From Pseudomonas hygromyciniae (GTDB lineage: Bacteria > Pseudomonadota > Gammaproteobacteria > Pseudomonadales > Pseudomonadaceae): DNA of 64,000 bases. A program made the translations under genes and the position numbers. Each line of letters opens with the position of its first letter. Position 1 is the stretch's first letter. The notes under the pieces are model-generated. The model was not told where the DNA came from. It was given only the letters and a program-made list of their open reading frames with translations, and searched no databases. Shown here piece after piece: positions 23,030 to 31,443 of the stretch. The stretch is taken from NCBI RefSeq assembly GCF_016925675.1, contig NZ_CP070506.1, positions 432,501 through 496,500 of the forward strand, written 5' to 3'.

Positions 23030-24256
23030 TTACTGCCAGCGGCGAAAGATCAGCGACGTGTTGACGCCGCCAAAGGCAAAGTTGTTGTTCATCACGTAGT
23101 CGTTATGCATCTGGCGGAACTCGCCGCGCAGGTAATCCAGTTCGCCGCAGCGCGGGTCGACTTGATCGAGGTTGAAGGTCGGCACGTATTGGTCACGGTT
23201 CATCATCTCGATGCTGAACCACGACTCCAGCGCCCCACAGGCACCCAGGGTATGGCCCAGGAAACTCTTCTGCGAACTGATGGGCATGCGGCTGCCGAAC
23301 AGGCTGCTGGTGGCCAGGGTTTCGGCAATGTCGCCTTGTTCGGTGGCGGTGCCGTGGCCGTTCACGTAGCCGATGGCATCGGGCGTCAGGCCGGCATCTT
23401 CCAGGGCCAGTTCCATGGCCCGGCGCATGGTGACCTGCTCGGGACGGGTGGTGTGCTGGCCGTCGGCATTGCTGCCAAAGCCGACGATCTCGGCATGGAT
23501 ATGCGCGCCACGGGCCAAGGCATGCTCCAGCTCCTCAAGCACCAGCATGCCGCCGCCTTCGCCGATCACCAGGCCGTCGCGACCGCTGTCGTAGGGACGT
23601 GGGCTGGTTTGCGGGGCGTCGTTTTTCAGGCTGGTGGCGTAGAGTGCATCAAACACCATGGCTTCGGTGGGGCACAGTTCTTCGGCGCCGCCGGCGAGCA
23701 TCAGTGGCAGGCGACCGAACTTGATCGCTTCATAGGCATAGCCAATGCCCTGGCTGCCGCTGGTGCAGGCGCTGGACGTGGGGATCAGGCGCCCGGTAAG
23801 GCCAAAGAAAATGCTGATATTGGCCGCGGTGGTGTGCGGCATCATGCGCACATAGGAGTTGGCGTTCAGGCCCTCGGCCACCGAATTGAGCAGCATATTG
23901 CCAAAGGCCTTGATCTCATCGGTGCTGCCGGTGGATGAGCCGCAAGCCACGCCCATGCGCCCATCCTTGATCGATGCATCGCCCAGCAGGCCGGCGTCCT
24001 GTAGTGCCTGCTCTGCTGCCCACACGGCCAGGCGCGAGACCCGGCCCATGCTGCGCAGTTGTTTGCGGGTCCAGTGGGCCGGCACCACGAAGTCGTCAAT
24101 CGGCCCGGCCAGGCGGGTGTTCAGTTCGCTGAAGCGGTCCCACTCGTCCATGCGCCGGATACCGCTGCGCTGGGCACGGAAGTTGGCGACGATGGTTTCC
24201 CAGTCGCAGCCCAAGGAGGTCATGCCGGCCATGCCGGTGACTACCACACGTTTCAT
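23030..24256 (-). CDS. apeR: Beta-ketoacyl-ACP synthase of the aryl-polyene cluster (ApeR-like)
   Basis: This 408-residue condensing enzyme has the thiolase fold. The active-site Cys164 lies in PTSSACTSGSQG, and the catalytic histidines are H301 (GHGTATEQGD) and H335 (SFLGHTLGA). FAFGGVNTSL closes the C-terminal half. In APE pathways ApeR is the second ketosynthase and works beside the ApeO:ApeC pair. The ATG at 24256 overlaps the stop of the ketoreductase gene (TGATG). Confidence 0.88.
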   Translation of the reverse strand: MKRVVVTGMAGMTSLGCDWETIVANFRAQRSGIRRMDEWDRFSELNTRLAGPIDDFVVPAHWTRKQLRSMGRVSRLAVWAAEQALQDAGLLGDASIKDGRMGVACGSSTGSTDEIKAFGNMLLNSVAEGLNANSYVRMMPHTTAANISIFFGLTGRLIPTSSACTSGSQGIGYAYEAIKFGRLPLMLAGGAEELCPTEAMVFDALYATSLKNDAPQTSPRPYDSGRDGLVIGEGGGMLVLEELEHALARGAHIHAEIVGFGSNADGQHTTRPEQVTMRRAMELALEDAGLTPDAIGYVNGHGTATEQGDIAETLATSSLFGSRMPISSQKSFLGHTLGACGALESWFSIEMMNRDQYVPTFNLDQVDPRCGELDYLRGEFRQMHNDYVMNNNFAFGGVNTSLIFRRWQ

Positions 24257-24984
24257 CAGCACAGGCCCCCGTTCACGGCCAGGACCTGGCGGGTGATGTA
24301 GCCGGCTTCGGCCGACATCAGGAAGTTCACCGCGCTGGCGACCTCTTCGGGGGTGCCCATGCGTTGTGCGGGGATCATCTTCATCAACTCTTCCACCGGC
24401 ACATTCTCATCGAGCATGGCCGTGTCGATCAGGCCGGGAGCCACGCAGTTGACGGTGATCTTGCGCTTGCCCAACTCGATTGCCAGGGCCTTGGCCGCGC
24501 CGATCAAGCCGGCCTTGGACGCGCTGTAGTTGACCTGGCCGCGATTGCCGATCAGCCCCGAGACCGAAGTGATGCACACAATGCGCCCGGCCGCGCGACG
24601 GCGGATCATCGGCATCATCACCGGGTGCAGCACGTTGTAGAACCCATCGAGATTGGTGCGCATCACCACGTCCCAGTCGTCTTCCGACAGCGCCGGAAAC
24701 GCGCCATCGCGGGTCAGCCCGGCGTTGAGCACCACACCGTAATAGGCGCCGTGGGCTTCAACGTCGGCTTCGAGGATCTGCTTGCAGGTGGCACGGTCTG
24801 CCACATCGAATTGCAGCACCCGCGCCTTGCGGCCCAGGGTCTGGATTTCGACCTGTACGGCATCCGCTTCGGCACGACCACTGCGGCAATTCAGCACGAT
24901 GTCATGGCCGGCCTGGGCCAGGCGCAGGGCGATAGCGCGGCCGATACCCCGGCTGGAGCCGGTGACCAGTACGGATTCAGTCAT
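24256..24984 (-). CDS. apeQ: 3-oxoacyl-ACP reductase (ApeQ-like)
   Basis: This 242-residue short-chain dehydrogenase reduces the beta-keto group on the ACP-bound chain with NADPH. The cofactor loop TGSSRGIG is at residues 8-15 and NAG at 87-89. The catalytic set is N111, S140, Y153 and K157 (YSASK). It overlaps the upstream dehydratase gene by 8 bases. In this operon it is the dedicated ketoreductase for polyene extension. Confidence 0.9.
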   Translation of the reverse strand: MTESVLVTGSSRGIGRAIALRLAQAGHDIVLNCRSGRAEADAVQVEIQTLGRKARVLQFDVADRATCKQILEADVEAHGAYYGVVLNAGLTRDGAFPALSEDDWDVVMRTNLDGFYNVLHPVMMPMIRRRAAGRIVCITSVSGLIGNRGQVNYSASKAGLIGAAKALAIELGKRKITVNCVAPGLIDTAMLDENVPVEELMKMIPAQRMGTPEEVASAVNFLMSAEAGYITRQVLAVNGGLC

Positions 24985-25441
24985 GACGCGTGTCCTTCGA
25001 TTCAGCTAAATAGTTGGCCGCCTGGGGCGGTCGAAATACGTTCAGGCGCGCGCTGGCCTGGATCCCGTCGCCGGTCAGGTTGCATTCGAACACACCCATG
25101 CCGTTGTCGTCTTCCAGGGAGCGCAGGCCGTGGATGGTCAGCTCGGTGCCGGCGGGAAAGTGCTCGACGTTGCATTCGAACTTACGGGTGCCCAGCAGGA
25201 ACCCCAATTCCACCGCGTCGCCGTTCTGGCGTGCGCGACAGCCAGCATAGGCGGCGACGCTTTGCGCCATCAACTCGACGCCGACCCAGGCCGGCAGGCT
25301 GCCGTCGGGGCGGTTGAACAGGCCACCGGGCTTGACGGTGAGGCGGGTGCGGATCTGCTCTTGATCGAACGACAGCACCTGGTCGATCAGGATCATGTCC
25401 CCGGCGTGGGGCAGCAGTTCGGCGAGCGGCCAATGGGTCAT
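24977..25441 (-). CDS. apeP: Hotdog-fold 3-hydroxyacyl-ACP dehydratase (ApeP-like)
   Basis: This 154-residue hotdog protein begins with the FabZ/FabA-like LLPHAGDMILIDQV segment and has the central helix VGVELMAQSVAAYAG. In characterised APE systems ApeP pairs with ApeI to form an active dehydratase that leaves trans double bonds. Here the ApeI-type domain is the C-terminal part of the ligase fusion at 35962-37641. The ATG overlaps the KS stop (ATGA). Confidence 0.82.
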   Translation of the reverse strand: MTHWPLAELLPHAGDMILIDQVLSFDQEQIRTRLTVKPGGLFNRPDGSLPAWVGVELMAQSVAAYAGCRARQNGDAVELGFLLGTRKFECNVEHFPAGTELTIHGLRSLEDDNGMGVFECNLTGDGIQASARLNVFRPPQAANYLAESKDTRHD

Positions 25442-26604
25442 GGGGCGTCTCCGATAATCAGGCTGACGTTATTGCCGCCGAAGGCAAACGAGTTGCTCAT
25501 CAGGCAGCGTTTTTCCAGGGTGTCGCCGACCTTGGCCCAGCGCAGGGCGGGCAGCGCCGGGTCGGCCTGGCCGTCCCAGATATGCGGCGCCAGCATGCCC
25601 TCGACCAGGCTGAGCCAGCAGAACGCTGCTTCCAGCGCCCCGGCGGCGCCAAGGGTGTGGCCGGTCATCGGCTTGGTCGAGGAGCAGGCCACGCCAGCGG
25701 GAAACAGCGTCGCCACGGCCAGGCTTTCCATGGCGTCGTTATGCTGGGTCGCGGTGCCGTGCAGGTTCAGGTAGCCGATCTGCTCCGGTGCCAACTTCGC
25801 ATTGGCCAGGGCCTTGCTCATCGCCTGCAAAGCGCCCTTGCCCGTGGGTTCCGGCGCGGAAATATGGTGTGCATCGCAGCTCGCGCCGCTGCCCAGCAGG
25901 GCAATGGGGGCCGGGGTCTTGCTCATCAGGAACAGCACCGCCGCCTCGCCGATATTGATGCCATTGCGGTTCACCGAAAACGGGTTGCAACGCTCGGAGG
26001 ACACTGCCTCCAGCGAGGTAAAGCCATTGAGGGTCAGCTTGCACAGGCTATCGACCCCGCCACACAGCACGGCATCGCACAAGCCCAGGTCCAGCAGGCG
26101 GCGCGCGCTCATCATCGCGCGGGCGCTGGAGGTGCAGGCCGTGGAAATCACATAGGCCGGGCCGCTCAGTTGCAGCCAGTCGGCGAGGAAGTTGGCCGGG
26201 GCGCCGAGTTCTTGTTGCCGGTAGTCGTAATCCTCGGGGAACTGCCCTTGTTGCAGGTAATGGGCAATGCCGCGACTGGCTTCATCGATGCCCGAGGTGC
26301 TGGTGCCCAGTACGATGCCGATGCGCGAGGCGCCAAAGGTCTGGATCGCCTGCTGGATCGGGCCTTCGATCTGCAAGGCGGCCTCCAGCAGCAACTGGTT
26401 ATTGCGGCTGTTCTGTTGGGCCAGGTGCGGCGGCAGCGGCGCCAGTTCGCCGGGCACGCTGCACACCGGCAGCACCCGCTCGGGTACCCAGCCGCTCTCG
26501 GCGCGCATGCCCGAACAATCCCCGGCAAACAGGTTGCGCCGCACTTGCTGCTGGCCACGGCCCAGGGCGCAAATGATCCCGAGGGCATTGAGGTAGGCGG
26601 TCAT
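25438..26604 (-). CDS. apeO: Beta-ketoacyl-ACP synthase (ApeO-like, KS of the KS:CLF pair)
   Basis: This 388-residue ketosynthase has Cys157 in STACTSSA, H282 in LHGTATQHND and H316 in TGHTLGAAGA, a complete Cys-His-His triad. It is expected to pair with the short chain-length-factor-like protein encoded first in the operon (39479-40198). The assignment as ApeO rather than ApeR rests on gene order (followed by dehydratase, ketoreductase and a second KS). It overlaps both neighbours by 4 bases. Confidence 0.85.
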   Translation of the reverse strand: MTAYLNALGIICALGRGQQQVRRNLFAGDCSGMRAESGWVPERVLPVCSVPGELAPLPPHLAQQNSRNNQLLLEAALQIEGPIQQAIQTFGASRIGIVLGTSTSGIDEASRGIAHYLQQGQFPEDYDYRQQELGAPANFLADWLQLSGPAYVISTACTSSARAMMSARRLLDLGLCDAVLCGGVDSLCKLTLNGFTSLEAVSSERCNPFSVNRNGINIGEAAVLFLMSKTPAPIALLGSGASCDAHHISAPEPTGKGALQAMSKALANAKLAPEQIGYLNLHGTATQHNDAMESLAVATLFPAGVACSSTKPMTGHTLGAAGALEAAFCWLSLVEGMLAPHIWDGQADPALPALRWAKVGDTLEKRCLMSNSFAFGGNNVSLIIGDAP

Positions 26605-27083
26605 GGGCTGCTCTCAAGCGCGGTGACACGATAATCCAGGTGCTGGCCGGGCATGCTCACGGTGAAGGTCAGGGGCGCGCGGTAAATCACTTGCCAGTGC
26701 GGCTTGAGCGCCCGCACGCCGTCGTCTTCACGGGCTTGGGGGTAGTTGCCTGGCAGCTCGGCGGCGGGCGTCAAAGCAAACAGCAAGGCGGCAAACAATT
26801 CACGGGCCTGGGGATTGGGCGGCAATAAACCATCTGCCTGCCAACTGCCGGCCACCAGTTTCTGCCGGGCCAGGGGGATGCCCAGAGGGTCCATCAGCGA
26901 CCAGCGCAGCGCTTCGCCCTCGCGCTGGATCACCAGCAGCCAGTCCTGGCGCTGGCCGTCCTGCTCGCGCTCGATATGCAATTGCACGGGCAAGGCCAGG
27001 CTTGGCGCATGCACCGGCAGCGGCGGCTGGCTGGCGCAGGCGCTCAGCAGCAACAGGCAGCCGATCAACAACACACGGATCAT
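26601..27083 (-). CDS. DUF3261-type lipoprotein of the APE operon
   Basis: This 160-residue lipoprotein precursor has the lipobox LLSAC with lipidated Cys16. The mature part resembles the DUF3261 family commonly found in aryl-polyene clusters (LRWSLMDPLGIPLARQKL). Its function is not established. It may take part in moving the lipid to, or anchoring it in, the outer membrane beside the LolA-like protein. The ATG overlaps the methyltransferase stop (ATGA). Confidence 0.8.
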   Translation of the reverse strand: MIRVLLIGCLLLLSACASQPPLPVHAPSLALPVQLHIEREQDGQRQDWLLVIQREGEALRWSLMDPLGIPLARQKLVAGSWQADGLLPPNPQARELFAALLFALTPAAELPGNYPQAREDDGVRALKPHWQVIYRAPLTFTVSMPGQHLDYRVTALESSP

Positions 27084-27829
27084 GCTGGCGGGCCTGTGAG
27101 TGGCTTGCGTGCGACCACATTCACCAGGGTTTCTTCACGCTCGCCAAACGGTTTGGGCCGGCGCAGGCCCCAACGCTCCAGCAGGCCGAAGTCAGTCGAA
27201 CGGCTCCACCACAGGTACGGGTACGAGATATTCTGCGGGCCGAACTCGAAACCCTGGTCGCGGATCATCTCCAGGTACTCGGCGGCGCTTTTCTGCACAT
27301 GCATCGGGTGGCGGAACAGCCAGCGAATTACCCAGGTATCGATATAGGCTTCGGTGGACTCGGCAAACAGCAGGTAACCGCCGGGCTTGAGCACCCGATA
27401 AAACTCGGTCAGCGCCCGTTGCTGCTCCACCAGGTGGTGGAAAGTCTGGTGGCAGAACAGGATGTCGACACTTTCATCGGCCACTTTAAGCGTTGCGCAA
27501 TCGCTGCCGATCAATTCGATCTCAATGCCCTGGCGTGCGGCTTCGGCACGGCTCAAATCGAGGCTGTGCGGGTCGGCGTCCAGGCCGATCAGGCGCTTGG
27601 GGGCGAACACCTGCTGTAAATAGCGGAACGACTTGCCCTGGCCACAACCGGCATCTAGCAGCACTGGCGCCTGTGGCAACGGCGCGCTGAACAGGCTGCG
27701 CAGGTCGTTGATGGCCACGCGCAGCACGTGATGCTGCCAGGTGTGGCTGCGCAGGAACCAGAAGCCGAATTTGGTTTCTTCGACGTAGTTTTTGCTCAAG
27801 TACTCTTTTGACACAGATGGGTTGCTCAT
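27080..27829 (-). CDS. SAM-dependent class I methyltransferase of the APE operon
   Basis: This 249-residue methyltransferase has the SAM-binding motif I VLLDAGCGQGKS, an acidic residue after beta-2 (IGLDAD) and a post-I DILFCHQTFHH region. In APE pathways a methyltransferase modifies the aryl head (ring methyl or O-methyl), which is the probable role here. The ATG at 27829 overlaps the stop of the flavoprotein gene (ATGA). The open frame extends further upstream but only by reading through that gene. Confidence 0.85.
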   Translation of the reverse strand: MSNPSVSKEYLSKNYVEETKFGFWFLRSHTWQHHVLRVAINDLRSLFSAPLPQAPVLLDAGCGQGKSFRYLQQVFAPKRLIGLDADPHSLDLSRAEAARQGIEIELIGSDCATLKVADESVDILFCHQTFHHLVEQQRALTEFYRVLKPGGYLLFAESTEAYIDTWVIRWLFRHPMHVQKSAAEYLEMIRDQGFEFGPQNISYPYLWWSRSTDFGLLERWGLRRPKPFGEREETLVNVVARKPLTGPPA

Positions 27830-29073
27830 AGGTTTTCCCCCGCGCAGATTTCCGAAAGCATCCGCAAGCGGCGCTTGGGTTCGCTGACAAACGGGTTGCG
27901 CTCGTCCCAGGCATAACCGGCGAGGATCGAGCTGATCATGCGGCGGATCTCCGGGGAGCTGCCTGGGTGGTAGATCACATCCTGGAACGTGCCGGCGTAC
28001 CAGCCTTCGACGTAGCAACGGAAGGTGTCGACCCCGCGCTTGAGTGGCTCGGCAAACTCGGTCTGCCAGTCCACGCTTTCGCCCTTGAGCTGGCGGTGCA
28101 AGAGGCCGGCGGCCATGCTGGCCGAGCGCATGGCGATGGTCACGCCGGAGGAGAACACCGGGTCGAGGAACTCTGCCGCGTTGCCCAGCAGCGCAAAGCC
28201 CGGGCCGTGCAAGGTGGTGACGTTGGCCGAGTAGCCGCCGATGGTCCGCGCCGGGGTGTCCCAGACCGCGTTCGCCAGCACCTTGGACAGGCTCGGGGTT
28301 TGCTCGATAAAGCCGCGCAGGCAGGCATCCAGATCCCCATCGCAACCATCGAAATGCTCCTTGGCCGCGACCACGCCCACCGAGCAGCGCCCGTTACTGA
28401 ACGGGATGGTCCAGAACCAGATATCACGTTGGGTGGGGTGGGTGGTGATGAGGATCTTGCTGCGGTCGAAGCCCGGGTGTTCGATACGGTCTTCGACGTG
28501 GGTGAACACCGCCTGGCGCAACGGAAAGTTCGAGGGTGCTTCCAGGTTCAGCAGGCGGGGCAGCACGCGGCCGTAACCGCTGGCGTCGAGCACGAAGCCG
28601 GCCTTGATGTGGTATTCGCGGCCGTTCTCGCGGCGCACATGCAGGTAGCGGTGGCCAGCAGCAAAATCCACCCCGACCAGGGTCTGGCCGTAACGGATCT
28701 CCACGCCTTGCAGCGCCGCCTGATCGGCCAGCAACTTGTCGAAATCGGCACGTTGGACCTGAAAGGTGGTGGGCTTGCCTGCGCTGAACGTGTCACCGAA
28801 ATCAAAGGCACTGTAGCGCTCGCCCCAGGCAAACGCGGCACCGGTTTTCAGTTGGAAACCGGCGGCGTTGACCGCCTCGAGCATGCCGGCTTCTTCGATA
28901 AAGTCGATGCAGTGGGACAGCAGGCTCTCGCCGATGGAAAAACGCGGGAAGTGCTCGCGCTCGATGATCAACACATCGTGGCCGTTACGCTTGAGCAACG
29001 CGGCTGCAATGGCACCGGACGGACCGGCACCGATCACCACGACCTGGCGACGTTCCATTTCAACTGTGGGCAC
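27826..29073 (-). CDS. FAD-dependent oxidoreductase with flavin-dependent halogenase motifs
   Basis: This 415-residue flavoprotein starts with an FAD loop GAGPSGAIAAALL (residues 15-27) and FPRFSIGESLL, as in the tryptophan halogenase/geranylgeranyl reductase group. Two features point to the halogenase branch: W219-F-W-T-I-P224 fits the WxWxIP signature, and K76 in GFQLKTGAAFAWG sits where phenolic halogenases keep the catalytic lysine. A GTG start at 29073 has AAGGAG five bases upstream. In this operon it could halogenate or hydroxylate the aryl head group; the sequence alone cannot decide. It overlaps the methyltransferase gene. Confidence 0.82.
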   Translation of the reverse strand: MPTVEMERRQVVVIGAGPSGAIAAALLKRNGHDVLIIEREHFPRFSIGESLLSHCIDFIEEAGMLEAVNAAGFQLKTGAAFAWGERYSAFDFGDTFSAGKPTTFQVQRADFDKLLADQAALQGVEIRYGQTLVGVDFAAGHRYLHVRRENGREYHIKAGFVLDASGYGRVLPRLLNLEAPSNFPLRQAVFTHVEDRIEHPGFDRSKILITTHPTQRDIWFWTIPFSNGRCSVGVVAAKEHFDGCDGDLDACLRGFIEQTPSLSKVLANAVWDTPARTIGGYSANVTTLHGPGFALLGNAAEFLDPVFSSGVTIAMRSASMAAGLLHRQLKGESVDWQTEFAEPLKRGVDTFRCYVEGWYAGTFQDVIYHPGSSPEIRRMISSILAGYAWDERNPFVSEPKRRLRMLSEICAGENL

Positions 29074-29130
29074 TGTGGCTCCTTGCCGGGTTGGCGATCA
29101 TCACATTCAACTCAAAAAAATTAGTGGGCG

Positions 29131-31443
29131 TCATTGCGCATGTTCCTGGCGGCCGGCCCATGGCGCCAGCATAAAGCTGAAAGCCAGGCCCAGGCTGACC
29201 GACAGGCCGAAATTACTTACCGCCGGTGTGCTGGAGACTGCCAGCAAACCAAAGGACAGCCAGGTGGTGACGGCGGCCAGCAATGTCCCCAGCAGACTGA
29301 CCGCGGCACCGCCGATCTGTTCGCGCATGAGGATCGCATAATCGACGCTGATCGCTGTGACCAGCAGCAGGCCAAACAGGCTGAACAGGGTCAACGGTTG
29401 CCCCAGCCAGCCGAGGCTTGCCAGGCTGCACAGGGCGGCCAGCAGCGGCAGGGCGACAATGCGCAGTGCGCCGCCCAGGCCGAAGGGCAGGACCAGCAGC
29501 AAGACGATCAGTACACAGGACAATAATTTCAATTCGGCGGCGCTGACCTGGGTCGCGGCAAATACCTGGTTCAAGTCGCCGAGGCGGTCTACCAGTTGCA
29601 CGCCCGGCAAATCCTGGGCCTGGACCCGTAGCAGCGCCGGGTTGTTCAGGCCTTGCAGGCTGACCATCGCCGCCACGCCGCCATCGACATTGCCCAGCCA
29701 TAACAGGCGCCAGGGCTCGGCCAATGGTCCCCTCAGGGCCGCGTCGATATCTTCGGTGGGCAGCGCCTGCAGTTGCGCCAGCTCGGCTTGCAGGGCGCTG
29801 GTGGGGATGCCGAGGTCCAGCAGCGGTTGCCACAGCGCCGGCAATTGCTTGAGGGCTTCGCGCACTTGCTGCTGTTCGCTGGGCGTGCTGACCAGTTGAT
29901 TGAGCGCCAGGTAGCCCTGGAGCTTGTCCATATGCACCAGTTGATCCAGACGCTGGCTCAGCGCTGCCTGGCGCTCCAGCAATTGTTGTTGATTGTCCGC
30001 ACGCACCAGGAAGAACTGGCTGGTGGGCTGGTAGCCGGTGATGCGCGCAATGGCCTGGGCTTCTTGCAGCAACTGCGGCGGCGCGCCGATCCACTGGCGA
30101 ATATCGTTCTTGCTGTTCAACTGCCACAGGCCACCGGCGCAGAACAGCAGGGCCAGCACTAGCAGCGCCTGGCTTGGCAGGCGTTTGAGCAGCGACTCGC
30201 GCACCCCCAGCAGGAATTCGGCGACCCGCAGCGGCCATTGTGCCGGGCGCAGGTCCATGCCGCTGAGCAGCGCCGGCAACAGGCACACTGCCGACAGGTA
30301 GGCGCCCACCAGGCCGGCGGCGGAGAACACGGCGATCTGGGTCAGCGCCGGGAACGGCGTCCAGGCCAGGGCCAGGTAGCCGATGCAACTGGTGGCCAGG
30401 CTCAGGCTCAGGCCCGGCAGGGTCAGGCGCAAGGCCGGCCAACTGCGCCAGGGTTGCAGGCTCCAACTCTTGGACAGGTAGTGCAGCGGGTAGTCGACCG
30501 CGACGCCGATCAGGCTCGCGCCCAGCACCAGGGTCATTACATGCATATGGCCAAACAGCGCCACGCAGGCGACTGCGCCAAACAGCATGCCCACCAGCAC
30601 CGGGACAAAGGCCAGCAACACGCGCCAACGGCGGAACGCCAGCAGCAACAGCAACAGAATCCCCACCGTTGCGCCACCGCCGACCCAGGTCATCTCGCGG
30701 CTGGCCTGCTGTTGACCGTTGGCCGCGTACAGCAGGCCACTGGCGGCAAGCAGTTGCACGCCTTGCTCGCTGGCCTGGTCGCGGCTGGCTTGCAGGAGGT
30801 CGGCGACTTGCAGCGGCAGTTTCATATCAAAGGCATTACCTTTGGTACGCGCGCGCAGCAGTACCCAGCTCTTGCCGTCGGCATCGGCGATCAACGCGCC
30901 GCTGCCAATATCCAGTTGCACCGCGCCGTGTTGCGGCTGGCTGTTCTGGATGCGCCCGGTCAGGCCCAGCCAATCGTCCTGGCTCGACACCAGGCTGAAG
31001 CCGGTAAAGGGGTCGAACAGTGTCTGCACCCGCTGCTGGATAAAGGCTTCGGGCTCGGCGATCAGCTGTTCGCGGTCCTTGGCCGAAAGCATCGCCAGGC
31101 GACCTTGCAGTAATTGCTGGCGCAGGGCTGGCAGGTCGGCCTGCAGGGTCCAGGTGACCTTCTCAAACAGGCCACTGGATTGCCAGCGCTCACCCAGTTG
31201 TTGGGCCATGGTCAGCGCTTGCTGGCGCTCGGCATGCCCGACCAGCACCAGCATCTCGCGGTTCAGCGGTTCCTGCATGCGCTGCTCGGCCGCCAGTTCC
31301 AGGGCGTTCGGAGTGTTGCCCGGCACCAGCTCCATCAGGTTCGCCGACAACGGCGCGCCATGGCGCCATTGCCAGCCGGCCAGGGCCAGCACGGCCACCA
31401 GCAGGATCAGGAACAGGTGCGGCAACCAACGCTCACTGGGCAA
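29131..31443 (-). CDS. MMPL/RND-type lipid exporter (ApeM-like)
   Basis: This 770-residue inner-membrane protein has the two-half MMPL layout. Each half has one helix, a large periplasmic domain and a bundle of five helices. The first helix is at about residues 7-25. Typical membrane motifs are LGASLIGVAVDYPLHYLSKSW in the first half and VTAISVDYAILMREQ in the second. Such proteins move lipids out of the inner membrane, here presumably the aryl-polyene lipid, handing over to the LolA-like protein encoded just upstream. The TTG start overlaps the lolA-like stop by 11 bases. Confidence 0.88.
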   Translation of the reverse strand: MPSERWLPHLFLILLVAVLALAGWQWRHGAPLSANLMELVPGNTPNALELAAEQRMQEPLNREMLVLVGHAERQQALTMAQQLGERWQSSGLFEKVTWTLQADLPALRQQLLQGRLAMLSAKDREQLIAEPEAFIQQRVQTLFDPFTGFSLVSSQDDWLGLTGRIQNSQPQHGAVQLDIGSGALIADADGKSWVLLRARTKGNAFDMKLPLQVADLLQASRDQASEQGVQLLAASGLLYAANGQQQASREMTWVGGGATVGILLLLLLAFRRWRVLLAFVPVLVGMLFGAVACVALFGHMHVMTLVLGASLIGVAVDYPLHYLSKSWSLQPWRSWPALRLTLPGLSLSLATSCIGYLALAWTPFPALTQIAVFSAAGLVGAYLSAVCLLPALLSGMDLRPAQWPLRVAEFLLGVRESLLKRLPSQALLVLALLFCAGGLWQLNSKNDIRQWIGAPPQLLQEAQAIARITGYQPTSQFFLVRADNQQQLLERQAALSQRLDQLVHMDKLQGYLALNQLVSTPSEQQQVREALKQLPALWQPLLDLGIPTSALQAELAQLQALPTEDIDAALRGPLAEPWRLLWLGNVDGGVAAMVSLQGLNNPALLRVQAQDLPGVQLVDRLGDLNQVFAATQVSAAELKLLSCVLIVLLLVLPFGLGGALRIVALPLLAALCSLASLGWLGQPLTLFSLFGLLLVTAISVDYAILMREQIGGAAVSLLGTLLAAVTTWLSFGLLAVSSTPAVSNFGLSVSLGLAFSFMLAPWAGRQEHAQ

